NCBI RefSeq assembly: GCF_000312665.1
Contig: NZ_HF536772.1
Location: 1,018,382 to 1,082,381, forward strand
Direction: 5' to 3'
Source of the DNA: Rhizobium mesoamericanum STM3625
GTDB taxonomy: Bacteria; Pseudomonadota; Alphaproteobacteria; Rhizobiales; Rhizobiaceae
DNA: 64,000 nucleotides
Position 1 is the stretch's first letter, and each line of letters opens with the position of its first letter. Below the pieces are notes generated by a model, which worked only from the letters and a program-made list of their open reading frames with translations, ran no database searches and was not told where the DNA came from. Below, one piece after another: positions 45,238 through 55,450 of the stretch. The position numbers and the translations under genes are program-made.

Positions 45238-46542
45238 TTAGACAAGCACCGCCTGATCGACGCGATCTTCCGTCCCGAAAAACTTCAAGTAGCGCTGAAC
45301 CTCCGCCGGGTCGCCGGTTGCTTTCTGCGGATTGTCCGACAGCTTCACGGCGGGGCGACCGTTGGCGTCGATGACCTTGCAGACGATGGAGATCGGGTTT
45401 AGCCCGGAGATCTCGGTTGGCGCGCAGCCGGCAAAGTCGTTGGTGAGGTTGGTGCCCCAGCCGAAGCTCATACGCACCTTGCCCTCGAAGTGCTTGTAGG
45501 TGTCGATGATCGCATCGACGTCGAGCCCGTCCGAGAAGATGAGCAGCTTCTGGCGCGGATCGCGGCCCATCTTCTTCCACCACTCGATGATCTTCTCACC
45601 ACCCTCGATCGGCGGCGCGCTGTCTGGCCTAAACCCGGTCCAATCGGCGACCCACTCCGGCGCGTCGCGTAGGAAGGCGGCCGTTCCGAAGGCATCCGGA
45701 AGCACGATCAGCAGGTTGCCGCCATAGAGCTTATTCCAGTCGCGCAGAACCTTGTAGGGCGCGCTGCGCAACTCCGCGTCGTTCTTCGTCAGCGCGGCTG
45801 CCACCATCGGCAGTTCGTGGGCGTTCGTGCCGACGGCTTCCAGATCGGAATCCATGGCGAGCAAGACGTTGCTGGTGCCCGTGAACGCGGGGCCGATGCC
45901 TTCCTTTAGGGCCTCGACGCACCAACGCTGCCAGAGGAAGCTGTGGCGGCGGCGCGTGCCGAAGTCAGAGATGCGCAGACCGGGCAATTCGCGCAGGCGC
46001 TCCACCTTTTCCCACATCCGCGCTTTGGCGCGGGCATAGAGCACATCGAGCGTAAAGGGCCCAAGCGCTTTCATTGCAGAGCGCGACCGCAATTCATTGA
46101 TGATGGCGAGCGCCGGGATTTCCCACATCGTCGTGTCCTTCCACGATCCGTGGAAGTCAAGCACATATTGACCATCGCGCGTCGACAGCTCGTATTCGGG
46201 CAGTTGGAAATGTGAGAACCAGGCCAGGAATTCAGGCTCAAAGATCTGTGCGCGCCCATAGAAACTGTTACCAGCGAGCCAGATCGTCTCCTTCTTGGAA
46301 AGGCGGAGCGAACGCGCATGGTCGAGTTGCTCACGCAGCTCGCCCTCGTCGATCTCTTCGGCCAGCAGCACGCGCTTCGTGCGATTGATGAGGGTAAACG
46401 TGGCGTTGACGTCAGGATAGAGCTTCCAGATCATCTGCAGCATGAGTAGCTTGTAGAAGTCTGTGTCGATCAGGCTGCGGACAATCGGATCGAGCTTCCA
46501 GGTGTGATTGTAAACGCGCCGTGCGATATCGGTCTTGGCCAT
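45238..46542 (-). CDS. pncB: Nicotinate phosphoribosyltransferase
   Basis: A 434-residue enzyme making nicotinate mononucleotide from nicotinate and PRPP (Preiss-Handler NAD salvage). Family features: [17 protein letters not shown] near the start, the [11 protein letters not shown] region with the phosphorylated His, [10 protein letters not shown], and [20 protein letters not shown] 46542 follows GGCGGAG; the ten-codon upstream extension is less likely. Confidence 0.95.
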   Translation of the reverse strand: MAKTDIARRVYNHTWKLDPIVRSLIDTDFYKLLMLQMIWKLYPDVNATFTLINRTKRVLLAEEIDEGELREQLDHARSLRLSKKETIWLAGNSFYGRAQIFEPEFLAWFSHFQLPEYELSTRDGQYVLDFHGSWKDTTMWEIPALAIINELRSRSAMKALGPFTLDVLYARAKARMWEKVERLRELPGLRISDFGTRRRHSFLWQRWCVEALKEGIGPAFTGTSNVLLAMDSDLEAVGTNAHELPMVAAALTKNDAELRSAPYKVLRDWNKLYGGNLLIVLPDAFGTAAFLRDAPEWVADWTGFRPDSAPPIEGGEKIIEWWKKMGRDPRQKLLIFSDGLDVDAIIDTYKHFEGKVRMSFGWGTNLTNDFAGCAPTEISGLNPISIVCKVIDANGRPAVKLSDNPQKATGDPAEVQRYLKFFGTEDRVDQAVLV

Positions 46543-46710
46543 GAACTCCGCCCATTCCCAAACCGGACACATCGCGTCATAAGCCGACGCACGAAGACCG
46601 GCTCGTGCGCCTTCTTATCGAAAAATCAGCAGGTAAAGTCCAGTGCAAACCGAAAAGCACCTGGCCAGCTGTCCAACAGGAGCTTTGTGAACCGCCTGGT
46701 TCGCCCGTTC

Positions 46711-47061
46711 TTACTGCACGGGGGCATGCGGGGCAGCCGGCGCGGGACTTGATGCCGGCGGTTGCGGCGTCTCGGTCGGCACCGCATTGCCATTCTGCAA
46801 TGACGGTGGCTCTGCCGGAGCCGGTTGTTGTGATTGGATCTGCTGTCCAGGTTGCTGCCGAGCGACGTCCGCCGCCTCCTTCTTGCCCCAGATTTCAACA
46901 GGGATCCAAACGATGAAGGCAAGCGCCAATGCAACGATCAGGACTGCAAGAATGCGCGTGCCCATGCGGCCTTGCCTCGCCTTGACCGGCGAGATCTGCT
47001 CTTCAGCGTGGAGCTTCCCGTCCGATTCTTCCCAGCGCGGTTCCGTCGTCTGCCGTCCCAT
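46711..47061 (-). CDS. Single-pass membrane protein with Pro/Gln-rich tail, unknown function
   Basis: 116 residues: a charged N-terminus (about 1-33), one membrane helix (TRILAVLIVALALAFIVWIPV), then a tail rich in Pro, Gln and Ala that should extend into the periplasm. AGAAAGG precedes ATG 47061. Low-complexity tail makes family assignment unreliable. It lies 89 bases after the reductase gene on the same strand. Confidence 0.65.
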   Translation of the reverse strand: MGRQTTEPRWEESDGKLHAEEQISPVKARQGRMGTRILAVLIVALALAFIVWIPVEIWGKKEAADVARQQPGQQIQSQQPAPAEPPSLQNGNAVPTETPQPPASSPAPAAPHAPVQ

Positions 47062-47150
47062 GCCTTTCTCCTTTCGGTGTCGCGCGAGCCGTGACCGGCT
47101 CGCTGCTAATCCGGAAGGAAAACGAATGGCGCCGGGCATGGTTCCTGCGG

Positions 47151-48110
47151 TCAGTAGCCGGCCTGCCGATCGACAACGAATTGCAGCGCCTCGCCCCTCT
47201 CGTAGCGGGCGATCTCCCGCTCGACGTGCCGGAAAAGGGCGGTCTCGTCGGATACCGCTGCATCATGCGGCGTGATGAATACGTTCTCAAGCCCCCAAAG
47301 CGGATCATCGGAGGGCAGCGGCTCGACCGAGAAGACGTCAATCGAGGCGCCTCCAAGAATGCCGCCCTGAACCGCAGCGACAATGTCGCTCTGCACCTGG
47401 CTCTTTCCTCGGCCGGCATTGATGAACACCGGTTTGCCGAGCGCGCCACCTTGCCGGAGCTTTGAAAACAGCGCCGCATTATAGAAGCTAGTGGTCTCGG
47501 GCGTTAGCGGCAGCAGTCCGACGAGAACATCCGTCTTAGACAGGAACTCGTCGGTCCGACCGGGATCGAACGTCTCGATGCCGTCGATTTCCTTGCGGCT
47601 GCGCGACCATCCGATGACATTGAAACCCATGATCTTCAGCTTGTGCGCCGCGTCCTGTCCGAGCACGCCAAGCCCCATGACGCCGACAGTAATCTCGGCC
47701 GCTTCAGGCGGAACCAGCTTGCCCCAGATGCGCGCGCGCTGGTCTTTGTCATGCTGGTGCTGCTGCCGAAGATGCATGAGGCACTGCATCACCACCCATT
47801 CGCTCATCCGGGTCGTCAAGCTACGGTCGGAGAAGCGAACGATCGGAACGTCAGGTAAGCCCGGCAGGTTCATGAAACTATCAACGCCGGCGCCGCCGGA
47901 GAAAATAACCTTCAGATCGGGGGCGCGGCTGAAAAGATCCGCGTCCGGCTTCCACAGCAGCGCATAGTCGATGCCGGTCAGATCGCGATCCTTGTTTGCG
48001 GGATCGGCGAGATTGATGCTGCCGCGGTCCAAAAAGGACGCCTTAAGGACGCGGGCAATGGTGTCAGGGTCGAACTTCAGATCGACAAGAATGGGCGGTT
48101 TTGCGGACAT
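47151..48110 (-). CDS. ghrA: D-2-hydroxyacid dehydrogenase, glyoxylate/hydroxypyruvate reductase A-like
   Basis: A 319-residue NAD(P)-dependent enzyme. The Rossmann motif GVMGLGVLGQDAA and the following WSRSRKEIDGIETF match GhrA, where the Arg pair favours NADPH. Substrate and catalytic motifs: NAGRGKSQVQ (Arg), DVFSVEPLPSDDPLW (Glu), FITPHDAA (His). It starts eight bases after the yejF stop, so it is probably part of that transcript. The exact acid substrate is inferred from the family. Confidence 0.88.
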   Translation of the reverse strand: MSAKPPILVDLKFDPDTIARVLKASFLDRGSINLADPANKDRDLTGIDYALLWKPDADLFSRAPDLKVIFSGGAGVDSFMNLPGLPDVPIVRFSDRSLTTRMSEWVVMQCLMHLRQQHQHDKDQRARIWGKLVPPEAAEITVGVMGLGVLGQDAAHKLKIMGFNVIGWSRSRKEIDGIETFDPGRTDEFLSKTDVLVGLLPLTPETTSFYNAALFSKLRQGGALGKPVFINAGRGKSQVQSDIVAAVQGGILGGASIDVFSVEPLPSDDPLWGLENVFITPHDAAVSDETALFRHVEREIARYERGEALQFVVDRQAGY

Positions 48111-48118
48111 GATAGTCT

Positions 48119-49756
48119 TTACTGTTGGACGGCGGGTGTCGGGACCGCCTCGATGTTGAAGGCGGCAGCCATTAGCGCCTTGGTATAGTCGTCCTTGGGC
48201 GCACTGAAGATCTTGGCGGAAGGTCCTTGTTCGACGACCTTGCCGAAGCGCATGACGATGACGTCGTTCGCCAATGCCTTTACCACCTTCAAATCGTGGC
48301 TGATGAAGAGGTAGGCGAGATCGTGCTTCCTCTGCAGATCACGCAGGAGGTCGACGACCTGCGCCTGGACACTCATATCGAGCGCCGAGGTCGGCTCATC
48401 CAGCATTACAAAGCGCGGCTTCAGCACCATGGCGCGGGCAATGGCGATACGCTGGCGCTGCCCACCGGAGAATTCGTGCGGATACCGCCAGCGGGTCAGC
48501 GGATCGAGGCCGACCTCCTCCAGCGCCCAGCAGACCCGCTGATCACGTTGCTCGTAGGAAAGCGACCGTTCATGCACCTTGAGCCCCTCGGCGATGATGT
48601 CGCCAACGGACATGCGTGGGCTGAGCGAGCCGTAGGGATCCTGAAACACGACCTGCAGCTGATTGCGGAGAGGCCGCATTTCCGTGAATGTATAGCTGGC
48701 TATGTCCTTGCCAACGAAGCTGATACGGCCCTGCGACGAAATCAGGCGCGTCAGTGCGAGACCAAGCGTTGTCTTGCCGGAACCGGATTCGCCGACGACG
48801 CCCAGAGTTTGCCCCGCGCGCAGCTGAAGATCGATGCCGTCGACAGCCTTGACGTGATCGACGACCTTGCGCATGAGCCCGGACTTGATCGGAAACCAGA
48901 CGCGGATGTTCGATCCCTGCATCACGATAGGCTTGGAGGAGTCTGTACGCGGGGGCTCGCCGCGCGGCTCAGAGGCCAAAAGATGCCGGGTATAGTCGTG
49001 CTTCGGATTGCGGAAGACCTCTTCCACGGTACCAGTCTCGACGATCTTCCCCTTCGTCATCACGCAGACCCGATCGGCGAACTTGCGGACAATGCCGAGA
49101 TCGTGAGTGATGAACAACATGGACATGCCATGCTGGCCCTTCAGCTGTCGTAGCAGTTCGAGGATCTGCGCCTGCACGGTCACGTCGAGCGCCGTCGTCG
49201 GCTCGTCGGCGATCAGAAGCTCCGGCCGATTGGCGAGCGCCATGGCGATCATGACGCGTTGCCGTTGGCCGCCGGAAAGCTCGTGTGGATAGGCTTTCAG
49301 TCGCTTTTCCGGCTCGCGAATGCCGACCTGATTGAGAAGTTCGAGAATCCGCGTGCGGGCAGCCTGCCCGGTCACGCCCTGATGCAGCTCGAGGACCTCG
49401 GCGATTTGCTTCTCGATCGTGTGCAGCGGATTAAGCGACGTCATCGGCTCCTGAAAGATCATCGTGATGTCATTGCCGCGCACGTCGCGCAACGCCTTGT
49501 CAGATGCCTTCAGGAGGTCCTTGCCCTTGAACAGGATTTCGCCGGAGGGATGGCTGGCCGCAGGGTAGGGGAGCAGACGCAGGATCGAATTGGCGGAGAC
49601 CGATTTGCCCGAGCCGGACTCGCCGACCAGCGCCACGACCTCTCCCTTGCGGATTTCGAAGGAGATGCGATCGACAGCCAGCGATGTATCGCCGCCCTGG
49701 TGGAATGCTACGGAGAGAGCGCGAACGGACAGCAGTGTTTCGGCAGCGTCACTCAT
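48119..49756 (-). CDS. yejF: Peptide ABC importer ATPase, two-domain YejF
   Basis: 545 residues containing two Opp/Dpp-type ATPase domains in one chain: Walker A GESGSGKS at 45-52 and GESGSGKT at 322-329, each with LSGGQRQRV or FSGGQRQRI signatures. It replaces the separate D and F subunits. The start overlaps yejE (ATGA). It powers import of peptides by YejABE; in Sinorhizobium this transporter has been tied to tolerance of plant NCR peptides. Confidence 0.95.
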   Translation of the reverse strand: MSDAAETLLSVRALSVAFHQGGDTSLAVDRISFEIRKGEVVALVGESGSGKSVSANSILRLLPYPAASHPSGEILFKGKDLLKASDKALRDVRGNDITMIFQEPMTSLNPLHTIEKQIAEVLELHQGVTGQAARTRILELLNQVGIREPEKRLKAYPHELSGGQRQRVMIAMALANRPELLIADEPTTALDVTVQAQILELLRQLKGQHGMSMLFITHDLGIVRKFADRVCVMTKGKIVETGTVEEVFRNPKHDYTRHLLASEPRGEPPRTDSSKPIVMQGSNIRVWFPIKSGLMRKVVDHVKAVDGIDLQLRAGQTLGVVGESGSGKTTLGLALTRLISSQGRISFVGKDIASYTFTEMRPLRNQLQVVFQDPYGSLSPRMSVGDIIAEGLKVHERSLSYEQRDQRVCWALEEVGLDPLTRWRYPHEFSGGQRQRIAIARAMVLKPRFVMLDEPTSALDMSVQAQVVDLLRDLQRKHDLAYLFISHDLKVVKALANDVIVMRFGKVVEQGPSAKIFSAPKDDYTKALMAAAFNIEAVPTPAVQQ

Positions 49757-50901
49757 TGAAACGTCTTTCTGGGATCGAATGCATCACGAACCGCCTCCCC
49801 GATGAAAATCAAGAGCGACAGCATGATCGACATGGTGAAGAACGCGGTCAGCCCGAGCCACGGCGCCTGCAGATTGGCCTTGCCCTGCGCGATCATCTCG
49901 CCGAGTGAGGGGGAGCCTGGCGGCATGCCGAAACCGAGGAAGTCGAGCGAGGTCAACGTCGTGATCGAGCCCGACAGGATGAACGGCAGGAACGTCAGCG
50001 TCGCGACCATTGCGTTCGGCAGCAGGTGGCGCCACATGATCGTCCGGTTGTTCACCCCGAGCGCGCGGGCGGCCCGTACATATTCGAAGTTGCGGGCCCG
50101 CAGGAACTCCGCGCGAACGACGCCGACGAAGCCGACCCATGAGAAGAGGAGCATGATCCCGAGCAGCACGAAGAAGCCGGGGGGCAAAATGGCTGCTATG
50201 ATCAGCAGGATGTAGAGCACCGGCATCGATGACCAGATCTCGATGAAGCGCTGCAGCAGCAGGTCCGTCCAACCGCCGAAGTAGCCCTGTATCGCGCCGG
50301 CGCTGACGCCGATAATTGCCGAGCAGATCGTCAGCACCAGACCAAACAGCACCGAGATGCGAAAGCCGTAAATGACGCGGGCAAGCACGTCACGCGCCTG
50401 ATCGTCCGTACCGAGCCAGTTGAGGTTGCCAAGGTTGCAGCCGGGATCGGCCGCTCCTTGCGGATATCCAGAGCAGCGCTCTTCCTTGCTCATCAGCCAG
50501 AAGGGCGGGGTCGGCGCCGAATGCGGGATATTCGAGTTGACCGAGCGATAGGAGTAGCGAATCGGGGGCCAGATCATCCAGCCATTGGCGTTGATCTCCT
50601 CCGAGATGACCTCGGAGCGGTAATCGGTCTCCGCCAGGAAGCCGCCGAACTTCTCTTCGGGATAATTGACCAGGACGGGGAAGAGGATCTCGCCTTTGTA
50701 GGAGGCGATAATCGGCCGGTCGTTGGCGATGAATTCGGCAAACAGGCTGAGCACGAAGAGGGCAAGGAACAGCCAGAGCGACCAGTAGCCCCGCCGGTTG
50801 GCCCTGAAATTCTTCCAACGGCGGATGTTGGTCGGCGACAGCAGGCCCTTGCGCGGCGGCTTGACCGGCGTTGCGGTGCTCGGGTTGGCGGCGGTGTCCA
50901 T
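49753..50901 (-). CDS. yejE: Peptide ABC importer permease YejE
   Basis: A 382-residue permease. It has an N-terminal helix (YWSLWLFLALFVLSLFAEFIAN), a large periplasmic insert (about 65-190, including WLGTDDQARDVLARV) and five more helices with the coupling region EYVRAARALGVNNRTIMWRH. The ATG shares one base with the yejB stop (TGATG). The large insert is normal for YejE. Confidence 0.95.
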   Translation of the reverse strand: MDTAANPSTATPVKPPRKGLLSPTNIRRWKNFRANRRGYWSLWLFLALFVLSLFAEFIANDRPIIASYKGEILFPVLVNYPEEKFGGFLAETDYRSEVISEEINANGWMIWPPIRYSYRSVNSNIPHSAPTPPFWLMSKEERCSGYPQGAADPGCNLGNLNWLGTDDQARDVLARVIYGFRISVLFGLVLTICSAIIGVSAGAIQGYFGGWTDLLLQRFIEIWSSMPVLYILLIIAAILPPGFFVLLGIMLLFSWVGFVGVVRAEFLRARNFEYVRAARALGVNNRTIMWRHLLPNAMVATLTFLPFILSGSITTLTSLDFLGFGMPPGSPSLGEMIAQGKANLQAPWLGLTAFFTMSIMLSLLIFIGEAVRDAFDPRKTFQ

Positions 50902-51995
50902 CAGACGTCCCTCCGCTCGAAGTCGATGCGCGGATCGATCCATGTGTAGATCAGGTCGGAAATCAGGCTGACGAACAGGCCGAGTAGCGAGAAGATGTAA
51001 AGGGTGGCAAACACGATCGGATAATCGCGGTTGACGACTGAAAGATAGCCGAGCCGCCCCAGGCCATCGAGCGAGAAAATGTTCTCTATCAGCAGCGAGC
51101 CGGTGAAGAAGGCGGAAATGAAGGCGCCGGGGAAGCCGGCGATGATAATCAGCATGGCGTTGCGGAAGATGTGTCCGTAGAGCACCTGCCGTTCATTCAA
51201 GCCCTTCGCGCGGGCTGTCACCACGTATTGCTTCTTGATTTCTTCAATGAAGGAATTCTTGGTGAGCAGCGTCGTCGTCGCGAAGGCGGCAAGCGAGAGC
51301 GAGATCAACGGCAGTGTCAGGTGCCAGAAATAGTCGAGCGGCTTCTGCCACCAGGCGAGTTGGTCGAAATTGTCTGAGACGAGGCCGCGCAGCGGGAACC
51401 AGTCATAGAAGGATCCGCCGGCAAAGAGCACGATCAGAAGGATACCGAACAGGAAGCTCGGAACCGCATAGCCGATGATGATGACGCCAGAGGTCCAGAC
51501 GTCGAAGGTCGAGCCGTCCTTGACCGCCTTGCGGATGCCAAGCGGGATTGAGATGCCGTAGGAGAAGATCATGATCCAGACGCCGAGCGAAGCTGAGACT
51601 GGCAGCTTCTCCTTGATCAGGTTCAGCACCGAGGTATTGCGGAAGAAGCTTTCGCCAAAGTCGAAGCGGATGTAGTTCCACATCATCTCGCCGAAACGCG
51701 TCAGGGGCGGCTTGTCGAAGCCGAACTGCTTTTCGAGCTTGGCGATCAATTCAGGATCGAGCCCCTGGGCACCGCGATATTTGGAGCTGCCTTCATCGAG
51801 GCCACCGCCGCCGAGGAGATCGCCGCCGCCGCCGGAAAGGCGAGCATCGGCGCCCTGCGCATCGCCGGTCAGCTGTGCGATGACCTGCTCGACCGGACCG
51901 CCGGGGGCGAACTGGATGACGGTAAAGGAGATGGCCATGATGCCGATGATCGTCGGAATCATCAAAAGCAGGCGGCGAAGGATATAGGCGCCCAT
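50901..51995 (-). CDS. yejB: Peptide ABC importer permease YejB
   Basis: A 364-residue permease beginning [16 protein letters not shown]. It has a Gly-rich periplasmic insertion (about 54-68), [29 protein letters not shown], and the coupling segment [20 protein letters not shown]. It closely follows the E. coli YejB pattern, including [11 protein letters not shown] at the C-terminus. First membrane subunit in the operon, 155 bases after yejA. Confidence 0.95.
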   Translation of the reverse strand: MGAYILRRLLLMIPTIIGIMAISFTVIQFAPGGPVEQVIAQLTGDAQGADARLSGGGGDLLGGGGLDEGSSKYRGAQGLDPELIAKLEKQFGFDKPPLTRFGEMMWNYIRFDFGESFFRNTSVLNLIKEKLPVSASLGVWIMIFSYGISIPLGIRKAVKDGSTFDVWTSGVIIIGYAVPSFLFGILLIVLFAGGSFYDWFPLRGLVSDNFDQLAWWQKPLDYFWHLTLPLISLSLAAFATTTLLTKNSFIEEIKKQYVVTARAKGLNERQVLYGHIFRNAMLIIIAGFPGAFISAFFTGSLLIENIFSLDGLGRLGYLSVVNRDYPIVFATLYIFSLLGLFVSLISDLIYTWIDPRIDFERRDV

Positions 51996-52150
51996 CAGTA
52001 AAGGCCCTTCCGGAAAAGCTTGCGTCGAGCGCTACCCAGTCTATCGCCGTTCAATCCGTGCGGTCTCCTAGTGGTGTGGCCAAGCGCTATGCCTTGTCCT
52101 GATTCGCATCGTTCATTTGGAGCGCAGCCGTCGGGCCAATGCAAGCCTAC

Positions 52151-53989
52151 TCATTTTGACGCAGCCGATGACCACCAGGCATCTGGGAAGCCGGTGCCAT
52201 AGGTCGGATATTCGGCCGGGCGGGTGATCGTGTTCCAATAGGCGATTGATTGCGCGCCGCGATAAAATAGCGGAACGACATAGTGTCCTGCCAGGAGCAC
52301 GCGGTCGAGCGCCTTGATCGCAGCCACCTGCTCGTCCCGGTTGGGGGCAAAGATCACCATGCGGATGAGCGCATCGATCGCCGGATCGGCGATGCCCGCA
52401 TAATTGCGCGAGCCTTGCTGGTTGGCCGATCCGGAGCCCCAATAGTCGGCCTGCTCGTTGCCGGGGTTCATCGTTTGGGCCCACACATTCCAGATCATGT
52501 CATAGTCAAAGCTGCGCACGCGGTTGGTGTATTGCGAGGCATCCACGGTCCGAACGCGCGCATCGATGCCGATCTTCTTGAGATTATTGGTATAGGGCAC
52601 CGCCCAGCGTTCCAGCATCGGGCTGGACAGCAGGATCTCGAAGCTCATCGGCCTGCCGGTCTTGGTGTTGACCATGCGGTTGCCCTTGATCTCCCAGCCA
52701 GCTTCCTTGAACAGCCCGATCGCCTTGCGTAGGTTATCGCGGCTCTTCTGCGGATCGCCGCCGACCGGGTTGGTATAGCGGGTGGTGAAGACCGCGGGCG
52801 ACAGCTTGTCCTTCAATCCTTTCAGGATTTCCAGCTCACGGCCCTCAGGCAGGCCCGAGGAGGCGAGCTCGGTGTTCCAGAAATAGCTGTCGATGCGCTT
52901 GTAGGTGTTGAAGGCTACGGTGCGGTTCAGTTCCTCAAAGTCGAAGCCAAAGTTCAGCGCCTCGCGAACCTTTTCGTCCTTGAAGATGTCACGGCGCGTG
53001 TTCGGCACCAGAGCCTGCATGATGCCGGTGGCGCGAAGTGCGTTGGGAACGTCCTCCTTCTTCACGCGCCCGTCCTTGACGGCGGGGAAATCATAGCCGG
53101 TCGCCCAGCGTGCCGCCTGCGTCTCCTGCCAGTAGTCGCTATTGCCGGCCCGGAATGCCTCGAACTCGACGTCCCGGTCACCAAAATAAGTGTAGGTGAT
53201 GGAGCCGAAATTGTTCTGGCCGACGTTCACGTTGAGGTCCTTGCCCCAATAGTCGTCGCGCAACTCGTAGCGGATGGTTGCACCTGGCGCGAAGGCAGCG
53301 ATCTTATAGGGGCCGGACCCCATCACAGGCTCGAGCGTCGTCTTGGAAATGTCACGCGGCTTGCCATCCGGCCCCGTGCCCTCCCACCAGTGCTTCGGTA
53401 CTATGGTCAGCTGACCGAGAATATTGGGAAGCTCCTTGTTGTTCTTCTCATCGAAAGTAAAGGTCACGTCGCGTTCGCCGGTCTTCTCGGCCTTTAGAAC
53501 ATGCTTGTAGTAGTTGGACAGGAGTGGATTGAGCTCCTTCGATTTTTCGAAGCTGAAGACGACGTCCTCCGGCGTCACCTGGCTTCCGTCGGCCCACTTG
53601 GCTTCCTTACGCAATCGGAAGGTCGCGCTCGATACGTCGTCGGGAGAAGAAACGCCTTCGGCCAAAAGACCGTAGGAGGCGAGTAGCTCGTCGTCGGCCG
53701 ATTTCATCAGTGTTTCGAAAGGCAGCGTCAGCCCGACCGCCACTTCCCCCTTTGCAAGCAGCGGATTGAAGGTGTCGTAGGTGCCGGTAGCCGTAAGCCG
53801 CAAATTACCGCCTTTCGGCGCATCCGGATTGACGTAGTTGAAATGCTTGAAACCCGGCTTGTATTTCAGCTCGCTGATGACGGAACTGCCGATCTGGAAA
53901 TTTGGCTCCTGGGCAACCGCCTGCAGCGACAACGCCAATGTGCCGAAGAGAGAAAGGACTACACCAAGTTTCGACCACGTAAGCGCCAT
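52151..53989 (-). CDS. yejA: Peptide-binding protein YejA
   Basis: A 612-residue periplasmic SBP_bac_5 protein. The signal peptide is cut near SLQAVAQ before EPNFQIGSSV. GFKHFNYVNPDAPKGGNLRL and LMKSADDELLASYGLLAEGV are typical of YejA. I chose ATG 53989 as the start of the signal peptide; 15 codons upstream are open but charged. It heads the yejA-yejB-yejE-yejF set. Confidence 0.94.
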   Translation of the reverse strand: MALTWSKLGVVLSLFGTLALSLQAVAQEPNFQIGSSVISELKYKPGFKHFNYVNPDAPKGGNLRLTATGTYDTFNPLLAKGEVAVGLTLPFETLMKSADDELLASYGLLAEGVSSPDDVSSATFRLRKEAKWADGSQVTPEDVVFSFEKSKELNPLLSNYYKHVLKAEKTGERDVTFTFDEKNNKELPNILGQLTIVPKHWWEGTGPDGKPRDISKTTLEPVMGSGPYKIAAFAPGATIRYELRDDYWGKDLNVNVGQNNFGSITYTYFGDRDVEFEAFRAGNSDYWQETQAARWATGYDFPAVKDGRVKKEDVPNALRATGIMQALVPNTRRDIFKDEKVREALNFGFDFEELNRTVAFNTYKRIDSYFWNTELASSGLPEGRELEILKGLKDKLSPAVFTTRYTNPVGGDPQKSRDNLRKAIGLFKEAGWEIKGNRMVNTKTGRPMSFEILLSSPMLERWAVPYTNNLKKIGIDARVRTVDASQYTNRVRSFDYDMIWNVWAQTMNPGNEQADYWGSGSANQQGSRNYAGIADPAIDALIRMVIFAPNRDEQVAAIKALDRVLLAGHYVVPLFYRGAQSIAYWNTITRPAEYPTYGTGFPDAWWSSAASK

Positions 53990-54101
53990 TCGCCAACCCC
54001 GATTGTTTTTCTGCTTTTGCCGACAATAGGCCAAAAGCAGGCGAAAAACAGGTGAGCCGCCAGTTTTTGTCTGGCTCGCAGGATCGCGACCAATGCGCCG
54101 G

Positions 54102-54722
54102 TCAGGTCGTCGCTTCCTCCAGCCTTTTGTGCAGCATTCCCCGTAGTTCCGCCACCACGCGCGGGTCGCCTCCGATGTCCGAATCGTGCGCTGCAGTTAC
54201 GATGATCCGAAGGAGTTCGAGCACTAGCGCGGCCAGCAGGTCCACGTCGTCGCCAATCGACGGCACGGCCTTACGTAGCAGCGCTGTGATATTGCCGCGC
54301 AGTTCCGCCCGTGATTGTACCTTGCGTTCCTTGGGAATGTCCCGCCGCGCCGCCAGAACCGGAAACTCGCGATGTTCCTCTAGAAAAGCCCCAAGTCGGG
54401 CGAATATCGCGTCGCCGATCTCCGCCGCGCGTTTGCCGTCCACCTTTCCCCGCAGATCCACCAGGGCGGCGTTGAGCTGCCTCAGTCGTTCGAGATGCAG
54501 CGCCTCCGCCAGAAGCATTTTGGTTGGGAAGAACTGGTAGAGCGAGCCAATCGAGGATTTTGCCTCAGCGGCGATCTCAGTCATCGTCGCGGCTTCGTAG
54601 CCTCTTTCGAGAAACACCTTGGCCGCGGCCTCGGTGAGAACGGCGACGCGTTCCCGCCCGCGCTTCTGCTTCGGCGAACGATTGATCAGATCCGGGCTTG
54701 ATTTTTGTGAGGGCATCCTCAT
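54102..54722 (-). CDS. TetR-family repressor
   Basis: A 206-residue regulator. The N-terminal HTH domain (about 22-70) shows VLTEAAAKVFLERGYEAATM and IAAEAKSSIGSLYQFFPTK, followed by an all-helical ligand domain. The start codon (54722, or 54716 two codons on) lies within a TGAGG-N4-CCTCA palindrome, so it very likely represses itself and the divergent hydrolase. The upstream frame to 55208 is antisense to the hydrolase and not real. Ligand unknown. Confidence 0.9.
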   Translation of the reverse strand: MRMPSQKSSPDLINRSPKQKRGRERVAVLTEAAAKVFLERGYEAATMTEIAAEAKSSIGSLYQFFPTKMLLAEALHLERLRQLNAALVDLRGKVDGKRAAEIGDAIFARLGAFLEEHREFPVLAARRDIPKERKVQSRAELRGNITALLRKAVPSIGDDVDLLAALVLELLRIIVTAAHDSDIGGDPRVVAELRGMLHKRLEEATT

Positions 54723-54747
54723 ATTTCCAATTGTGAGGATGACCTCA
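54708..54747. promoter_or_regulatory. Twin TGAGG-N4-CCTCA operators
   Basis: Two perfect 14-base palindromes, TGAGG-GCAT-CCTCA (54708-54721) and TGAGG-ATGA-CCTCA (54734-54747), with centres 26 bases apart. They occupy the whole gap between the divergent TetR and isochorismatase genes. Confidence 0.75.
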
Positions 54748-54767
54748 TGTTTATTCCGGAGTCTTTC

Positions 54768-55340
54768 ATGTCCCTCTACGATCCCAAGACCACGGCCCTG
54801 ATCTCCATCGATCTGCAGGGCTTCATCATTGCCAGGCCTGTGGCACCCCATTCCGCCCAGCAGGTGATCGAAAATACGGCCGCAATCGCAAAGTCGCTGA
54901 AATCCGCCGGCGGCACTACGATTTTCGTAACTATCGGATTTTCCGCAGACTATGCCGATGCTGTCAACCAGCCGACCGACGACCCGGCCGCCTTCCCACA
55001 GGGTGGACTGCCGGCCGAAGCCCTGCGCGAGCCCCCCGAGATCGCGGCCCTCACGCCCGACGTACGCATCGCCAAGCATCAATGGAGCGCCTTCTACGGG
55101 ACTGAAATGGATCTTCAACTGCGCCGCCGCGGCATCAAGACCGTTATTCTCACCGGCATTGCCACGAATTTTGGTGTCGAAGCCACCATCCGCGATGCCT
55201 TCGCGCATAACTATGCGGTCATCGCCGTCGAAGATGCGATGACGACATTCTCAACCGAGATGCAAGCCTTTGCCTGCGAGCGTATTTTTCCGCGCCTTGC
55301 CCGGGTGCGCAAAACCGCCAACGTTCTCGCGAACGCCTGA
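54768..55340 (+). CDS. Isochorismatase-family cysteine hydrolase
   Basis: A 190-residue hydrolase. The family triad is visible: Asp near residue 15 (ALISIDLQGF), Lys in RIAKHQWSAF, and the nucleophile position in ILTGIATNFGVEATIRDA. The usual Cys of the family's TGxxTxxCV motif is replaced by a GIATNFG sequence, so catalysis is uncertain. ATG 54768 follows CCGGAG; an earlier ATG at 54747 overlaps the operator. Divergent from and presumably controlled by the TetR repressor. Confidence 0.82.
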   Translation: MSLYDPKTTALISIDLQGFIIARPVAPHSAQQVIENTAAIAKSLKSAGGTTIFVTIGFSADYADAVNQPTDDPAAFPQGGLPAEALREPPEIAALTPDVRIAKHQWSAFYGTEMDLQLRRRGIKTVILTGIATNFGVEATIRDAFAHNYAVIAVEDAMTTFSTEMQAFACERIFPRLARVRKTANVLANA

Positions 55341-55450
55341 GCCTCACACGCTGCCCGGCCCGGTATTGGTGAAAACATCGATTCACCAAAATTGCTTTTC
55401 ACGATAGATTCGATTGCAAATCACTTGGCCGCAGACGCTCAGGACATGGC

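Noticed and set aside
51050..51900. Gly-rich insert in yejB as an abnormal repeat
   Set aside because: The same kind of loop occurs in known YejB proteins, so it is ordinary.
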